The notes below the pieces were generated by a model. That model was not told where the DNA came from and searched no databases. It saw nothing but the letters and a program-made list of their open reading frames with translations. A stretch of 64,000 nt of DNA from Bin80 sp965209015 (lineage in GTDB: Bacteria; Bacteroidota; Rhodothermia; Rhodothermales; Bin80): contig OZ242367.1 of NCBI GenBank assembly GCA_965209015.1, positions 372,001-436,000 on the forward strand. The letters run 5' to 3'. The position numbers were made by a program, and so were the translations under genes. Positions within the stretch are counted from its first letter, which is position 1; every line of letters starts with the position of its first letter. Shown here piece after piece: positions 19,865 through 29,224 of the stretch.

Positions 19865-20569
19865 CGCTAACCCCCGTTATTTGCCCGTGGGGATGTGAGG
19901 TACAGATTAAAAATGTCTTTTTACTATTGCAGGTTCCCGAATGAAAAGCTGCTCCGACTCGAGAGGCAAACAATTCCGTACCCGAGGCTAGATCTACATC
20001 AGCGGGCGGCGATGAAAGACTGACCATGAGAGGAAGATCTGCCTGTCTGCGGCTATCTTGATACGCACTACTCAAAGATGACTGTACCATGCCATATCAA
20101 CTCAAACAATCAGAGCGTACGATGAAGTCAATGGTCAGGCTTTATCTCCAAATACGTCTTTGACCAATCACAAATCAGATAGCAGTTGCCAAAATTGATG
20201 GCGATGTCACTGAGTATACTCCGAAATCAACAAGAGTAATTACCACAGAGATACTTTCAAACTGTCGCCCAGCCATCAAACCTGAATATCTTGGTCAGCT
20301 TCTGCGAATGAAATAGGAATCTGAGACATTCTGTAGTGAGTCATCTGTTACCTGCCAAGGGAAAGTCAAGTCCTTTGAGATATAAATGATTGATAGTCAG
20401 CAAGTATTCTGTATGAATGGTCGTGCCCCAACATTCGTAAACGCTTAGATATAGAATTACAGCAGTGGATTGGTTGTTCAGTGGATCCTTGCCATAATCG
20501 TGACAGGGAGACCGCTTCAGGGGGTACGGACTATGTGTACCACAGAAGCCAACAACCATACACGAATAC
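19865..20569. other. Region upstream of conjugation genes, unassigned
   Basis: The promoter of the VirB2-VirB8 operon should lie in this stretch, but I cannot fix its boxes. At about 20170-20320 on the plus strand a start-less frame is open for about 45 codons (…VAKIDGDVTEYTPKS…LLRMK) and unrecognised. It may be a relic. Confidence 0.35.
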
Positions 20570-20893
20570 ATGTTTCTGCATCAAACAAAACGAGTTCACT
20601 CTGCGATCTTGATTGGGACGGTCCTCCTACTGTTTCCTGTTCTGGCTGATGCCAGTGGAGTGGGCGGTGTGAAAGTTGCAACTTCAACCGTTTCCAAGAT
20701 TGTCGGGCTTCTAACCGGGGATCTTGCCACGGCGGCATTTCTGCTGATTATTGTCTTAGGTGGTCTTGCCTGGTGGATTACCCGATCTAGCCGTGCAGGT
20801 GAGATACTTGGTCGAACGGTCATGGGGGCCGTGATCGTTTTTGGAGCGGTTCAGATCAGTGACTTCTTTTCCTTTCAAGGTGCAGTCATCTGA
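20570..20893 (+). CDS. virB2: TrbC/VirB2-like conjugation pilin
   Basis: This 107-residue precursor of the conjugative pilus subunit has a signal peptide (IGTVLLLFPVLADASG), then two hydrophobic helices (residues about 45-65 and 80-100) separated by a short basic loop (WWITRSSRAGEILGR). This is the canonical VirB2/TrbC layout. Its position directly before VirB3 and VirB4 supports the call more than sequence identity does. Its TGA overlaps the ATG of the next gene (TGATG), indicating coupled translation. Assembly would occur in the inner membrane before extrusion through the secretion channel. Confidence 0.75.
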   Translation: MFLHQTKRVHSAILIGTVLLLFPVLADASGVGGVKVATSTVSKIVGLLTGDLATAAFLLIIVLGGLAWWITRSSRAGEILGRTVMGAVIVFGAVQISDFFSFQGAVI

Positions 20894-21222
20894 TGTCTAA
20901 TTCTGGCGAGGAGCTGGATACAGCTCCGGTACATACGTCCCTTCAGAGGCGACCAACCATGGGAGGGTTACCTCAAGATGCGTTTCTACTACTGGCACTC
21001 ATGATGATCACCATGAGCATCGCTTCGCGTTTGGATCCCAAGGTACTTGTGGGCTGTGCACTTGCCTATCTGATTCTACTTCCAATCCTTCGGAGAGTAT
21101 TTGAAAAAGATCCTTTTTTCATGACGGTTGTGCCCCGGGCCCTGAGGTATTCCGCTCGCTATCTTCGGCAGGAACGTGAAAAACCCCAACGATGGCAGGA
21201 TCGCATCTCACGAACCCGCTGA
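20893..21222 (+). CDS. virB3: TrbD/VirB3-like inner-membrane protein
   Basis: The 109-residue protein has two closely spaced membrane helices (around residues 33-65: LLALMMITMSIASR, CALAYLILLPILRR) followed by FEKDPFFMTVVPRALR. The loop with a xDP-FF pattern is typical of VirB3, which stabilises the pilus assembly platform with VirB4 and VirB6. It overlaps VirB2 at its start. Its stop lies inside a TGATG with the more probable VirB4 start at 21222. Confidence 0.72.
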   Translation: MSNSGEELDTAPVHTSLQRRPTMGGLPQDAFLLLALMMITMSIASRLDPKVLVGCALAYLILLPILRRVFEKDPFFMTVVPRALRYSARYLRQEREKPQRWQDRISRTR

Positions 21223-23654
21223 TGGATCCATTGACTTTCGGGCTTGGTACCGCCGCCGGTGCTGGGGCAGTTTGGGCTCTACATCGAATGAATCGTATAC
21301 GGATGCCGACCGAAGGACTGGGTGATCTCCTTGGATGGGCATTCCTGATTGATGAAGGTGTCATTCTCATGAAGGATGGCTCGTTCATGAGCGGTTTTGA
21401 AATTCATCCACCAGACCTGGAAACAACAACGGCCGCCGAGGCAAATAGTGTGGCTGATACCGTCCACGATATACTGATGCTTCTCGGGGAAGGGTATGGG
21501 ATGGAGGTAAGTGTGCGCCGATGCGAAAGTACAATCTATCCCATTCAGAAAACGCACAGTTTTCCCACCACCTCGCTGGAGATCTTTGAGGATGAGCGTC
21601 AGAAGCAATTTGAAGAGACTGGGAGCCACTATTCTCTTCATCACAGCATTCTCTTCACGTTCACGCCCCCACGCGAGTTATTGTCAAGATGGGAGAGGCC
21701 GATGATTCAGGGTGGGCAAAGGGGACTGGATTATGAGCAGATCCTATCTGGCTTCAGACAAACTCTGAGTGAGCTAGAATCGCTTCTGGCGAGCCGATTT
21801 CAAGTAACTCCCATGGACAGTATGGGAATAGTAACGGAATGCCATTCCGCATTGACGGGAACAAGAAGCTCAGTGAAATCACCTCCAACCTGTTACCTTA
21901 GTCATACTCTGGCATCAGATGACTTTCAGACCGGATTTTATCCGTTCATCGGAGGGCAGCATATTTTCGTGATTACAATCTCCTCCCTCGGGGCAGAGAC
22001 AAAAGTGGGAGATGGATCCTTCTTTAACCGGATTCAGGATCATGGACGGTGGCACATGCGATTTGTTGGGATGGACCGGCATGCCGCCAATCGGCGCATC
22101 AAACGCTTGCAGACCAGCTGGTTTCATCAACGCAGAGGGCTGCGGAGGCTCATCGCACCCGGAGAGGAAGGATTTGAAGATCAGGATGCAGTTGATATGC
22201 AACGCGAAACCGCATCTGCTCATGCGGCATCCGTCAGCGGCCGCGTGCGATTTGGATATTTTACCAATGCATTCATTCTTCGGGATTCAGACATGCAACG
22301 AGGACTTGCTCGGAGTCAGATGCTCTTGCAAGCTTTACGGGATCATGGATATACTTGTGCGCTTGAAACGGTCAATGCGACCGACGCATTCATCGGAACC
22401 CTCCCGGGTCATGGCTACGCAAATCTGCGCCGCCCTCTGATTTCCAGTCGTAATGTTGCACATCTATTCCCTGTGTCCTCCCCATGGACGGGGAATGCGA
22501 TGTGTCCCAGCCCGCTTTTCCCTGAACCTAGTCCGGCACTGGCTTGTGCACGTACATCAGGGTACATACCCTTTATGGTAAACCTACATCAGGAAGATGT
22601 GGGACATACTCTGGTGATCGGTGCTACGGGTGCAGGAAAGAGTGTACTTGTAGGATGGCTGGCACTCAACTTTTTGCGATATCCAGAAAGTCGCGTCCAT
22701 ATCTTTGATATTGGACGTTCGCATCAAATCTCTTGTTTGGCTGCGGATGGCATTCATTATTCGTTTGGAGAGGCAGATGCCCGACCATTGCAACCTCTAC
22801 GCCATCTTCATGAAGAAAATGAGCGGTTATGGGCACTGACTTGGCTGGAAACTATCTATGATCTGACAAATGATTTGCCAGATGCAGAGGGTCGGTTGGC
22901 ACTATCAAATACGCTGGAGCTCTTGAGTCAATCATCAGCAGAGCACCGAACTCTGTCTTCCCTACGACTTCTCTTACCTCAGCCTCTTCAGAATACTGTG
23001 GTACGATACACGGTTGAAGGACCTTATGGTCAATTATTTGACGGAGACTCATGCGGTTCGGGGTCAGCACGGATGCAGGTTTACGAATTGGGACATATTC
23101 TGGAGCAGGGAGATGCGGTGATCGTCCCTTTGCTCTTGGCACTCTTTCGGAAGATCGAACGCACGCTGGATGGCAAACCTACGTTAATTGTGATTGAGGA
23201 AGCATGGGCTGCCTTATTGAGATCTCGATTTGCCGAGCGCATCAAGGCCTGGCTCCTTACGCTCCGAAAGCGTAACGCCGCCGTTCTTTTGGTAGCTCAC
23301 TCACCATCACAGATTGCGTCTCTTCCAAATGCCACTCTCATCACGGAGTCCTGCCCAACCAAAATAATTCTCCCGAATCCGGAGGCACGGACACAGGAAG
23401 GGATGGCAATGTATCGGACGCTGGATCTCAGCACTCGCGCCATTGAGGTCATAGCACGGGCAAAACCGAAGAGGGATTACTTCTACAAAAGCCCTGCCGG
23501 AAGCCGACGATTTGAACTGAATCTGGGATCAGTTGCTCGCACACTGCTCATGCCTCTCTCGGGGTTGAGCGGAGATGTATCTCGGATACGGATTCAGGAA
23601 GCAATCAGCAAGTATGGACATGACTTCCTTCAACATATTGATAGAGTTCCATGA
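21192..23654 (+). CDS. virB4: TrbE/VirB4 ATPase of the type IV secretion system
   Basis: This is the conserved cytoplasmic ATPase of conjugative type IV secretion, about 810 residues. The start at 21222 (MDPLTFGLG) gives a TGATG overlap with VirB3 and is preferred to the one at 21192. A CagE/TrbE/VirB N-terminal domain covers roughly 40-430. The ATPase domain has Walker A GATGAGKS near residue 476 and FDIGRSH just after. Walker B LIVIEEAW lies near 663, followed by an arginine-rich RKRNAAVLLVAHSPSQ block. No frame disruption is seen. It powers pilus biogenesis together with VirB11 in most systems; no VirB11 is visible in this window. The next gene overlaps by ATGA. Confidence 0.9.
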   Translation: MAGSHLTNPLMDPLTFGLGTAAGAGAVWALHRMNRIRMPTEGLGDLLGWAFLIDEGVILMKDGSFMSGFEIHPPDLETTTAAEANSVADTVHDILMLLGEGYGMEVSVRRCESTIYPIQKTHSFPTTSLEIFEDERQKQFEETGSHYSLHHSILFTFTPPRELLSRWERPMIQGGQRGLDYEQILSGFRQTLSELESLLASRFQVTPMDSMGIVTECHSALTGTRSSVKSPPTCYLSHTLASDDFQTGFYPFIGGQHIFVITISSLGAETKVGDGSFFNRIQDHGRWHMRFVGMDRHAANRRIKRLQTSWFHQRRGLRRLIAPGEEGFEDQDAVDMQRETASAHAASVSGRVRFGYFTNAFILRDSDMQRGLARSQMLLQALRDHGYTCALETVNATDAFIGTLPGHGYANLRRPLISSRNVAHLFPVSSPWTGNAMCPSPLFPEPSPALACARTSGYIPFMVNLHQEDVGHTLVIGATGAGKSVLVGWLALNFLRYPESRVHIFDIGRSHQISCLAADGIHYSFGEADARPLQPLRHLHEENERLWALTWLETIYDLTNDLPDAEGRLALSNTLELLSQSSAEHRTLSSLRLLLPQPLQNTVVRYTVEGPYGQLFDGDSCGSGSARMQVYELGHILEQGDAVIVPLLLALFRKIERTLDGKPTLIVIEEAWAALLRSRFAERIKAWLLTLRKRNAAVLLVAHSPSQIASLPNATLITESCPTKIILPNPEARTQEGMAMYRTLDLSTRAIEVIARAKPKRDYFYKSPAGSRRFELNLGSVARTLLMPLSGLSGDVSRIRIQEAISKYGHDFLQHIDRVP

Positions 23655-24394
23655 AACGAATCCTATTCTTGATCCTGCTGACCGCGGGTGCGACGGTAAC
23701 TCGTGCGCAAGTTCCCGTCGTTGATGTGGCAGTTCTGGCTGAAACGATCGCAACGGTTGCAGAGCTTCGTCGGCAGGTTAGTCTACTTTTGGAGGAGGTT
23801 GCACTGTCCAAAGAAATCAAAGAGAACGCCCAATCTCACCTTCGCAGATATCAGCAATCCTTCTTAAAGCGCGGACTCATCCCATCCGAGGAGCTTGGTG
23901 CGTATATCAATCAGATCCACAGGAGTCAGCAGACGCAGGGCGCAATTACCTGGGAAGAACCAGATGTATTTCAGGGGATATTCCCCATGTACCAGCATCC
24001 TGTGGATCCTCTGGCGGCGCAGCGAGATGCACATGAGCAAACCATGGCAACCTTCCAAGGCACACTTGCATCGCTAAAGGTACATAATCATTCAGTTCAT
24101 CAAGCACAAGATGAGCTGGAGCAGATGAAGATGGAAATCACTCGTGCCAAAGAGCCCCAACAGATGCGGGATGTGCAAGCAAATTTGCAGATCATGCATA
24201 CACGAGAACTTTTGTTGACTCGGCATGCACTCATGACTCTGATGAATCTACAAGCTGTTCATGCAGCGGAGGAGGTCAGTCAGAAGGCACAGGCCAGAAT
24301 GCGCTATGATGCGTTTGTGGGCGAAGATGGGTGGTCAGGAGATCCTTCGCAGTATGATGTGCACCGCTTCTTGAAAATGCCCGGCGAAAAGTAG
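23651..24394 (+). CDS. TrbJ/VirB5-like periplasmic protein
   Basis: The 247-residue exported protein has a signal peptide (RILFLILLTAGATVTRAQ) and is otherwise almost entirely helical, with long charged stretches (AELRRQVSLLLEEVALSKEI, HEQTMATFQGTLASLKVHN, and similar). This is the pattern of TrbJ/VirB5 minor pilus components, which sit at the pilus tip and contact recipients. Assignment relies on position between VirB4 and VirB6 and on this architecture, since the family diverges strongly. Its start overlaps the VirB4 stop (ATGA). Confidence 0.68.
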   Translation: MKRILFLILLTAGATVTRAQVPVVDVAVLAETIATVAELRRQVSLLLEEVALSKEIKENAQSHLRRYQQSFLKRGLIPSEELGAYINQIHRSQQTQGAITWEEPDVFQGIFPMYQHPVDPLAAQRDAHEQTMATFQGTLASLKVHNHSVHQAQDELEQMKMEITRAKEPQQMRDVQANLQIMHTRELLLTRHALMTLMNLQAVHAAEEVSQKAQARMRYDAFVGEDGWSGDPSQYDVHRFLKMPGEK

Positions 24395-24451
24395 TCTACG
24401 TTCCAATGAGGTGGCTGAACGATTACGATACCGACTAACGATTATCTTCTT

Positions 24452-25360
24452 ATGCAAGCGCAACATATGATTCAGAACTGTGCACCTTCAATGTTTTTTG
24501 ATTGTGCACAGGAAATTTTTCGCCTGACTACGGAAGCATGGTTAACCCGTGCGCTTGATGCAGCCCAGACCCTTTTCCTCAGTCTCGCACTTTTGGAGAT
24601 TGTGGTCACCGGATATATGGTTTGGTCTGGGCGCAGAGCGCAGAAGACGGATCTCATTAGCCAGTTTGCATTCAAGATCGGGCTTCTGGCATTTGTGCTC
24701 GGACTCCTGTCCACCTACCATAGATGGTTGCCAATGATTGCTCAGGGATTCGGGGAAACCGCTGTCTATATCGGAGGGAGTGGCATGACTCAGTTATCTC
24801 CGACCCATTTAGTAAATATTGGACTCAGCCTCGTTTTGCGTGTGATGCAGTCCGTTGGGTTAACCTCTGATCTCGTCACCTCTCTTGCCATCGTTCCAGG
24901 TCTCATCATGTTGCTGTGCTTCGTTGCACTTGCTACACACCTGTTGGTGACGATGATCGAAAGCTATGTAGTGGTTACCGGAGGCCTTTTCTTCATTGGG
25001 TTCATGGCATTTCGGGGGACAGCTCCATTGGGAGAAGGGTTTCTGAGGTATGTGGTGTATGTGGGTGTGAAGTTATTTTTCATTCTCCTGATTGCCGGAG
25101 TTGCGGTCTCAATTGGAGATGAAATGGTGGCACTTTTGCAATCATATGACAATTTGTGGCTTGCTTCATTTGAGCAACTCTTTTCCCAAGATTCAGGGGG
25201 AATGGTCGGAGCGATTTCGTCCAGAATGGGCTTTCTATGGTCTATCACCACGATCGCAGTTCTGTTGGCGGGCGTCGGACTGCATATGCCTGCGCGGATC
25301 GCCACTCAGATCAGTAATGGTCTAACGATCAACTTCAAGCGAGCTTTGGAGAATCTGTGA
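24452..25360 (+). CDS. TrbL/VirB6-like polytopic membrane protein
   Basis: The 302-residue integral membrane protein has about six helices, including ALDAAQTLFLSLALLEIVV, IGLLAFVLGLL, a long hydrophobic block LVTSLAIVPGLIMLLCFV..LLVTMIESYVVV, YVGVKLFFILLIAGVAVSIG and a final ITTIAVLLAGVGLHMP. This is the TrbL/VirB6 pattern; those proteins form the inner-membrane part of the DNA translocation path. The hydrophilic C-terminal tail common in TrbL is short here. Its stop overlaps the start of the VirB8 gene. Confidence 0.78.
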   Translation: MQAQHMIQNCAPSMFFDCAQEIFRLTTEAWLTRALDAAQTLFLSLALLEIVVTGYMVWSGRRAQKTDLISQFAFKIGLLAFVLGLLSTYHRWLPMIAQGFGETAVYIGGSGMTQLSPTHLVNIGLSLVLRVMQSVGLTSDLVTSLAIVPGLIMLLCFVALATHLLVTMIESYVVVTGGLFFIGFMAFRGTAPLGEGFLRYVVYVGVKLFFILLIAGVAVSIGDEMVALLQSYDNLWLASFEQLFSQDSGGMVGAISSRMGFLWSITTIAVLLAGVGLHMPARIATQISNGLTINFKRALENL

Positions 25361-26025
25361 TGATGGCACGGGAAGGGCATCCCTATCTTGATGGGAGATA
25401 TGCATTTGAGCGGCTCTTTGGAGACCTTGCACGCGGCAGGCGTTCATGGCAGTCCGTAGCATTCCTTGCACTACTCATGAATGTTCTACTCGCCGGAGGG
25501 TACATTCATCTTGCCTCACAACATAAAGTGATCCCATATGTGGTGGAACTGGACGCACTTGGTGAAATGCGGGCGGCGGGTAAACTCTCCGTGCGTGAAG
25601 TACCCGAGCGAGCCATCACCGCGACCTTACGCAGGTTTGTACACAATATGCGAACGGTCCCCACCGATGCACGTCTGCTCAATATCCGTCTTCAGGATGC
25701 GCGTGCACATGTTCATGGCCGTGCGGCAAAGACACTGGTGGCAGATTTGGATCGCGAACGGGAAAATCTGGAACGAATGCTCGAGCGTGGAGATACGCGT
25801 TACGTTGAAGAGATCAATAGCATATTGAAAGTGCCTGGCGAAGGAATTCTGTACCGGGTATCCTGGCGAGAGTTAGTCCAGATTGGTCATGAAGAGAGGA
25901 TCTCAGCTTTTGAGGGACATTTTCAAGTCCATGTTGAACCTGTTGAAGATGAGGATGCCCTTGCCAGTAACCCTCTTGGCATCTATGTGATGGATTATGC
26001 TCTGACCAAGATTACCACGCAATAG
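25357..26025 (+). CDS. TrbF/VirB8-like assembly protein
   Basis: This 222-residue bitopic inner-membrane protein has a short cytoplasmic N-terminus, one membrane helix (SVAFLALLMNVLLAGGYIHLA near residues 33-50), and a periplasmic NTF2-like domain beginning IPYVVELDALGEMRAAG, which is characteristic of TrbF/VirB8. It nucleates the core complex by contacting VirB9 and VirB10. In ordinary trb operons TrbG/VirB9 follows at once. Here the operon is cut and VirB9 appears 21.8 kb downstream on the same strand. Confidence 0.82.
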   Translation: MMMAREGHPYLDGRYAFERLFGDLARGRRSWQSVAFLALLMNVLLAGGYIHLASQHKVIPYVVELDALGEMRAAGKLSVREVPERAITATLRRFVHNMRTVPTDARLLNIRLQDARAHVHGRAAKTLVADLDRERENLERMLERGDTRYVEEINSILKVPGEGILYRVSWRELVQIGHEERISAFEGHFQVHVEPVEDEDALASNPLGIYVMDYALTKITTQ

Positions 26026-26374
26026 TCAACCTTATTCGATGCGGTCAATTCATATGGTGAGAAAATGATCTTATCTGAGGCAGAGTAAATCTTGAGATGG
26101 TTGCAAAGGCAATGATCATTGAACTTTATTGCAATGGCAGGAGGCAATAGATTCAGTCAACACTATTTTCGTTTTGCACTTGTGCTCCTGCTTCATGCAC
26201 TCTGGTTTCAATGAAGAACCAACAACGATAGGCAGCAGTGCTACATCTATGGGACCTCATTGAAAGAGGGTACTGGATACAAACCCTTCCGAGGCTCCGT
26301 CAGAATTTTTCATGGATTAGCGTCAAGGTTTCATCATGGATTTTGTGGTTCAAGGTCTGAGCCATCTCAGAAAG
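26026..26374. other. Junction after the first conjugation half
   Basis: This 349-bp stretch separates VirB8 from the decayed ISL3 element. No gene, terminator or repeat was recognised. It is the place where the conjugation operon breaks off. Confidence 0.4.
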
Positions 26375-27650
26375 GGTTCTACCGCAATTCGTGTGGAATG
26401 CTTACCTTTCGTTCTCTTTAAATTTACATATTTTCATGGAATCAGTTCTAGATTTTGCGATGCGCCACAGCTTACAATTAGGAAGCGAGTGGAGGATTAA
26501 TCGGATGCTTTTGGATGCGGAAGCTCAACGGATTGACATCTACATCTCCCATTCGGGTCGTCCATTGATCTGCCTGAAGATGGGAGAAACGGGGACGTTG
26601 TATAACTACCGTAAGGAGCGGTCTTGGCGTCATCTTGACTGGTTTCAGTTTCAATGTTTTGTCCACTGCCAGATCCCTCGGGTCAAGTCTTCCGCAGGGG
26701 TGAACACAATTCAGGTTCCGTGGTCAAGTGCTTCGCAACGTTGTACGGAAGCCTTTGAATCCTGAACGATTCGATTGCTCCAAGCGACGAAGAATCAAAC
26801 GAAGACGGCGGAGTTGCTTCGTTGCAAGTTTGATGTGGTGAATCAGATCCTGCGCCGTAGTGTGGACCGTGGGGAACGGCGGCGTATGCTGCGAGGTATT
26901 TCGCATGTGAGTGTAGATGAGAAGGCGATTCATCGCGGCCACAAGTACGCGACCGTCGTAAGTGATTCCGAACGAGGCGTGGTCCTTGATGTAGGACAGG
27001 GACGCGACCAAAATAGCGTAACTGCTCTGTTACAGGGACTTCTGGGGGATCTAAAGGACGAGATCAGACCATTACGACCGATATGTGGAAGGCCTATATT
27101 TCTTGCGCCACCGAGCTGTTTTCGCATGAGACGCTAATCCATGATCGCTTTCACTTGATCCAGTATTTCAACAAAGCGATTGACCAAGTGCGCAGAAGCG
27201 AGGTCAAGCAGCACGATGAACTCAAGCATAGCCGGTACGCGCTCCTGAAAAACGAAGCGAACCGCACTACAAATCAGGAGGATCTATTCCAGACGATCCA
27301 GAAGTTGAACTTGCAGGTCAGCATTGCTTGGAGGCGAAGATTCAAGGCCATTTTTCGATGCCGCACTTTTGCGGACGCAAAAGAGTATTTCAAGCTTTGG
27401 CTTGAAGGTGTGAAGGAGGAGGCCATAAAGGAGGTCATCCCGATCGCCAAGATGTTTGAACGATACCGAGAAGGCATTTGTAGTGCACTGTGCTATGAAC
27501 AGTCCAACGCCAGAGCAGAACGAATCAACGGCAAGATTCAAGAAGTTAAAACCATTGGAAGAGGGTACAGAAAATTCAAAAATTTCCGAAGCACGATCCT
27601 CTTTTTCCATAGAGGGTTAGTACTCCATCCACAATATTTGCGGTAGTACC
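26375..27650 (+). mobile_element. Decayed ISL3-family insertion sequence
   Basis: The element is bounded by inverted terminal repeats: GGTTCTACCGCAATTCGTG at 26375 and, at 27650 on the other strand, GGTACTACCGCAAATATTG. It contains one transposase pseudogene on the plus strand. I see no matching target duplication in the flanks, consistent with age or rearrangement. Its ends are the reference for the other ISL3 remnants in this window. Confidence 0.7.
26436..27646 (+). pseudogene. ISL3-family transposase, one stop and one frameshift
   Basis: The frame starting MESVLDFAMRHS at 26436 is interrupted by an in-frame TGA (26763-26765), then resumes in the same frame as TIRLLQATKNQTKTAELL. HVSVDEKAIHRGHKYATVV follows, the ISL3 DDE region with its first catalytic Asp. 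Near 27080 a frameshift moves the reading to the frame that begins DMWKAYISCATELF and continues with IHDRFHLIQYFNKAID (second Asp region) and ARAERINGKIQEVKTIGRGYR (Glu region). All catalytic blocks survive but no single frame encodes them, so transposition activity should be lost. Confidence 0.8.
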
Positions 27651-27839
27651 ATCCACAAATTTTTCCCGCACTACATGTAAGATGTTTTGCCGTGTCATCC
27701 ACAAATTTGATTGTAACCTCTTCTGATAGTTGGTAACAGCTATCCCATGCCCTCCAACGGACATTTGGATTTTATCAAACCTTTTATTATACTCGGGAAC
27801 TCTCTGTAATTAAACACTGAATAATAACTATCCGAAATC

Positions 27840-28070
27840 ATGAAAACGCTATTTAACAACGTATTCGCCGCCTTAATTCTGGTTTTTGGGATTGGGTTGC
27901 TACATTCTCCACTTGAATACCATTGCGGCCATAAAAACCGGTTGTCAGGTGAAACTGAAAAAGTTGCTGTGAAGGAGGTGGGTGGAAATGCTGTGGAGAC
28001 TATGGATGTAAGGTTAGTACAGATGGATGTGAAGAATATCTTTCACCAAGAGCAAGAATTGATACAATGA
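27840..28070 (+). CDS. Small exported or membrane-anchored protein, first gene of a three-gene operon
   Basis: The 76-residue product has a hydrophobic N-terminal segment (NNVFAALILVFGIGLLHSP) that could be a signal peptide or anchor. A short YHCGHKNR stretch with one cysteine follows, then a charged C-terminus (KVAVKEVGGNAVETMDVRL…). I recognise no family. Its reality is supported by the ATGA overlap between its TGA and the ATG of the beta-propeller gene, a sign of translational coupling. In Bacteroidota, short exported peptides often precede six-bladed beta-propeller genes, but I cannot assign this one to a named family. Confidence 0.55.
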   Translation: MKTLFNNVFAALILVFGIGLLHSPLEYHCGHKNRLSGETEKVAVKEVGGNAVETMDVRLVQMDVKNIFHQEQELIQ

Positions 28071-29191
28071 TGACTACCATTTTCAGTTTAGATCGCTGCT
28101 GGCATTATCTTTTTCTTTCTGTGATTTTTCTTCTTTTTAATCCAGTTAGGTTGCTGGCACAGTCGGATATTCGTGATGGATCTATAACTCTGACAGAGGT
28201 ATGGCGCTTAGGTGAAGAAGAGGGACAGGATGTTTTGTTCGGAAATATTAATGATGTGCAGATTGATAGCCAAGGACAACTATATGTCCATGATTGGGAC
28301 CACGAAGGGATTTACAAAATTTCTGGCACAGGGTCTCTTCTTCATCAAATCGGTAGCAAAGGTAGCGGTCCTGGAGAATTTGAGCATCTCTCTGGAATAT
28401 ATGTTGGCCAAGGTGATACGGTTTATGCTATGGATGGTAGTCTTGAGCGTATATATAAATATGCTTCCCCTGATCATGAATTCTTTGATATGAGACGTAT
28501 TCAAAGAGTTGAGGGCTCACTTTCTGATGCATGGACAATGGTTGGCGCTAATCCTATGGGATTTCTCGTGGTATATATGCCTGTGTATACGACTTGGCTT
28601 CCAGAAACTATGACATCAAAAAACAACTTTGATGTCTACTTGGTCAACCAAGATGGGGTTAGATCGGAAAAGATAATTTTCCAAATGCCTGCCATAGAGC
28701 GCCTTCTTTATGAGGACAACAGAGGCTATACGCATATGCCGTTTAGTCCCGATCCGGTCGTTTCCATAGGAAAAGACGGAAGGATCTATGCTGGCAATGG
28801 TGAGGAGAGCACTATTCGTATTCTGTCTTTTGATGGGGAGATAGAACGTATTCTCAGTTGGGAGATAGAGCCCATTCCAGTTACTTCAGAAGATATAGAG
28901 AAGACTATTGATAATTCAGGTGAACTGAGACTTAAGGCGATAAAAGCTGCAGAACTTCCTGAAAACAAGCCTTACTATCAGCACTTTACCGTGGATGACC
29001 AGAATCAAGTATGGGTGCAACTAAGCACGCCTTACGGAGCAACCGAAACAGAATGGTTGATTATAGATGGAGACAGCAATATCGCAAATCGTTTTATGTT
29101 CCCCTCAAATGTTCGCCTGTTTTCTGTAAAAAACGGGAAAGCCTATGGTGTGGAGGATGATATAATTCTGGTTGCGTATTCAATTGAGTAA
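28067..29191 (+). CDS. Exported six-bladed beta-propeller protein
   Basis: The 374-residue product has a hydrophobic leader (YLFLSVIFLLFNPVRLLAQ) and then NHL/6-bladed beta-propeller repeats. Examples are INDVQIDSQGQLYVHDWDHEGIYKI, LSGIYVGQGDTVYAMDGSLERIYKY, VVSIGKDGRIYAGNGEESTIRIL and FTVDDQNQVWVQLSTPYG. Such propellers are common exported or surface proteins of Bacteroidota, usually of unknown ligand. It overlaps the small upstream gene by four bases and is followed after 33 bp by a DsbA-like gene, suggesting a three-gene exported unit. No catalytic residues can be named. Confidence 0.78.
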   Translation: MMTTIFSLDRCWHYLFLSVIFLLFNPVRLLAQSDIRDGSITLTEVWRLGEEEGQDVLFGNINDVQIDSQGQLYVHDWDHEGIYKISGTGSLLHQIGSKGSGPGEFEHLSGIYVGQGDTVYAMDGSLERIYKYASPDHEFFDMRRIQRVEGSLSDAWTMVGANPMGFLVVYMPVYTTWLPETMTSKNNFDVYLVNQDGVRSEKIIFQMPAIERLLYEDNRGYTHMPFSPDPVVSIGKDGRIYAGNGEESTIRILSFDGEIERILSWEIEPIPVTSEDIEKTIDNSGELRLKAIKAAELPENKPYYQHFTVDDQNQVWVQLSTPYGATETEWLIIDGDSNIANRFMFPSNVRLFSVKNGKAYGVEDDIILVAYSIE

Positions 29192-29224
29192 AGAGTGTTT
29201 GAAAAGCATTGCCTGTGAGGATCA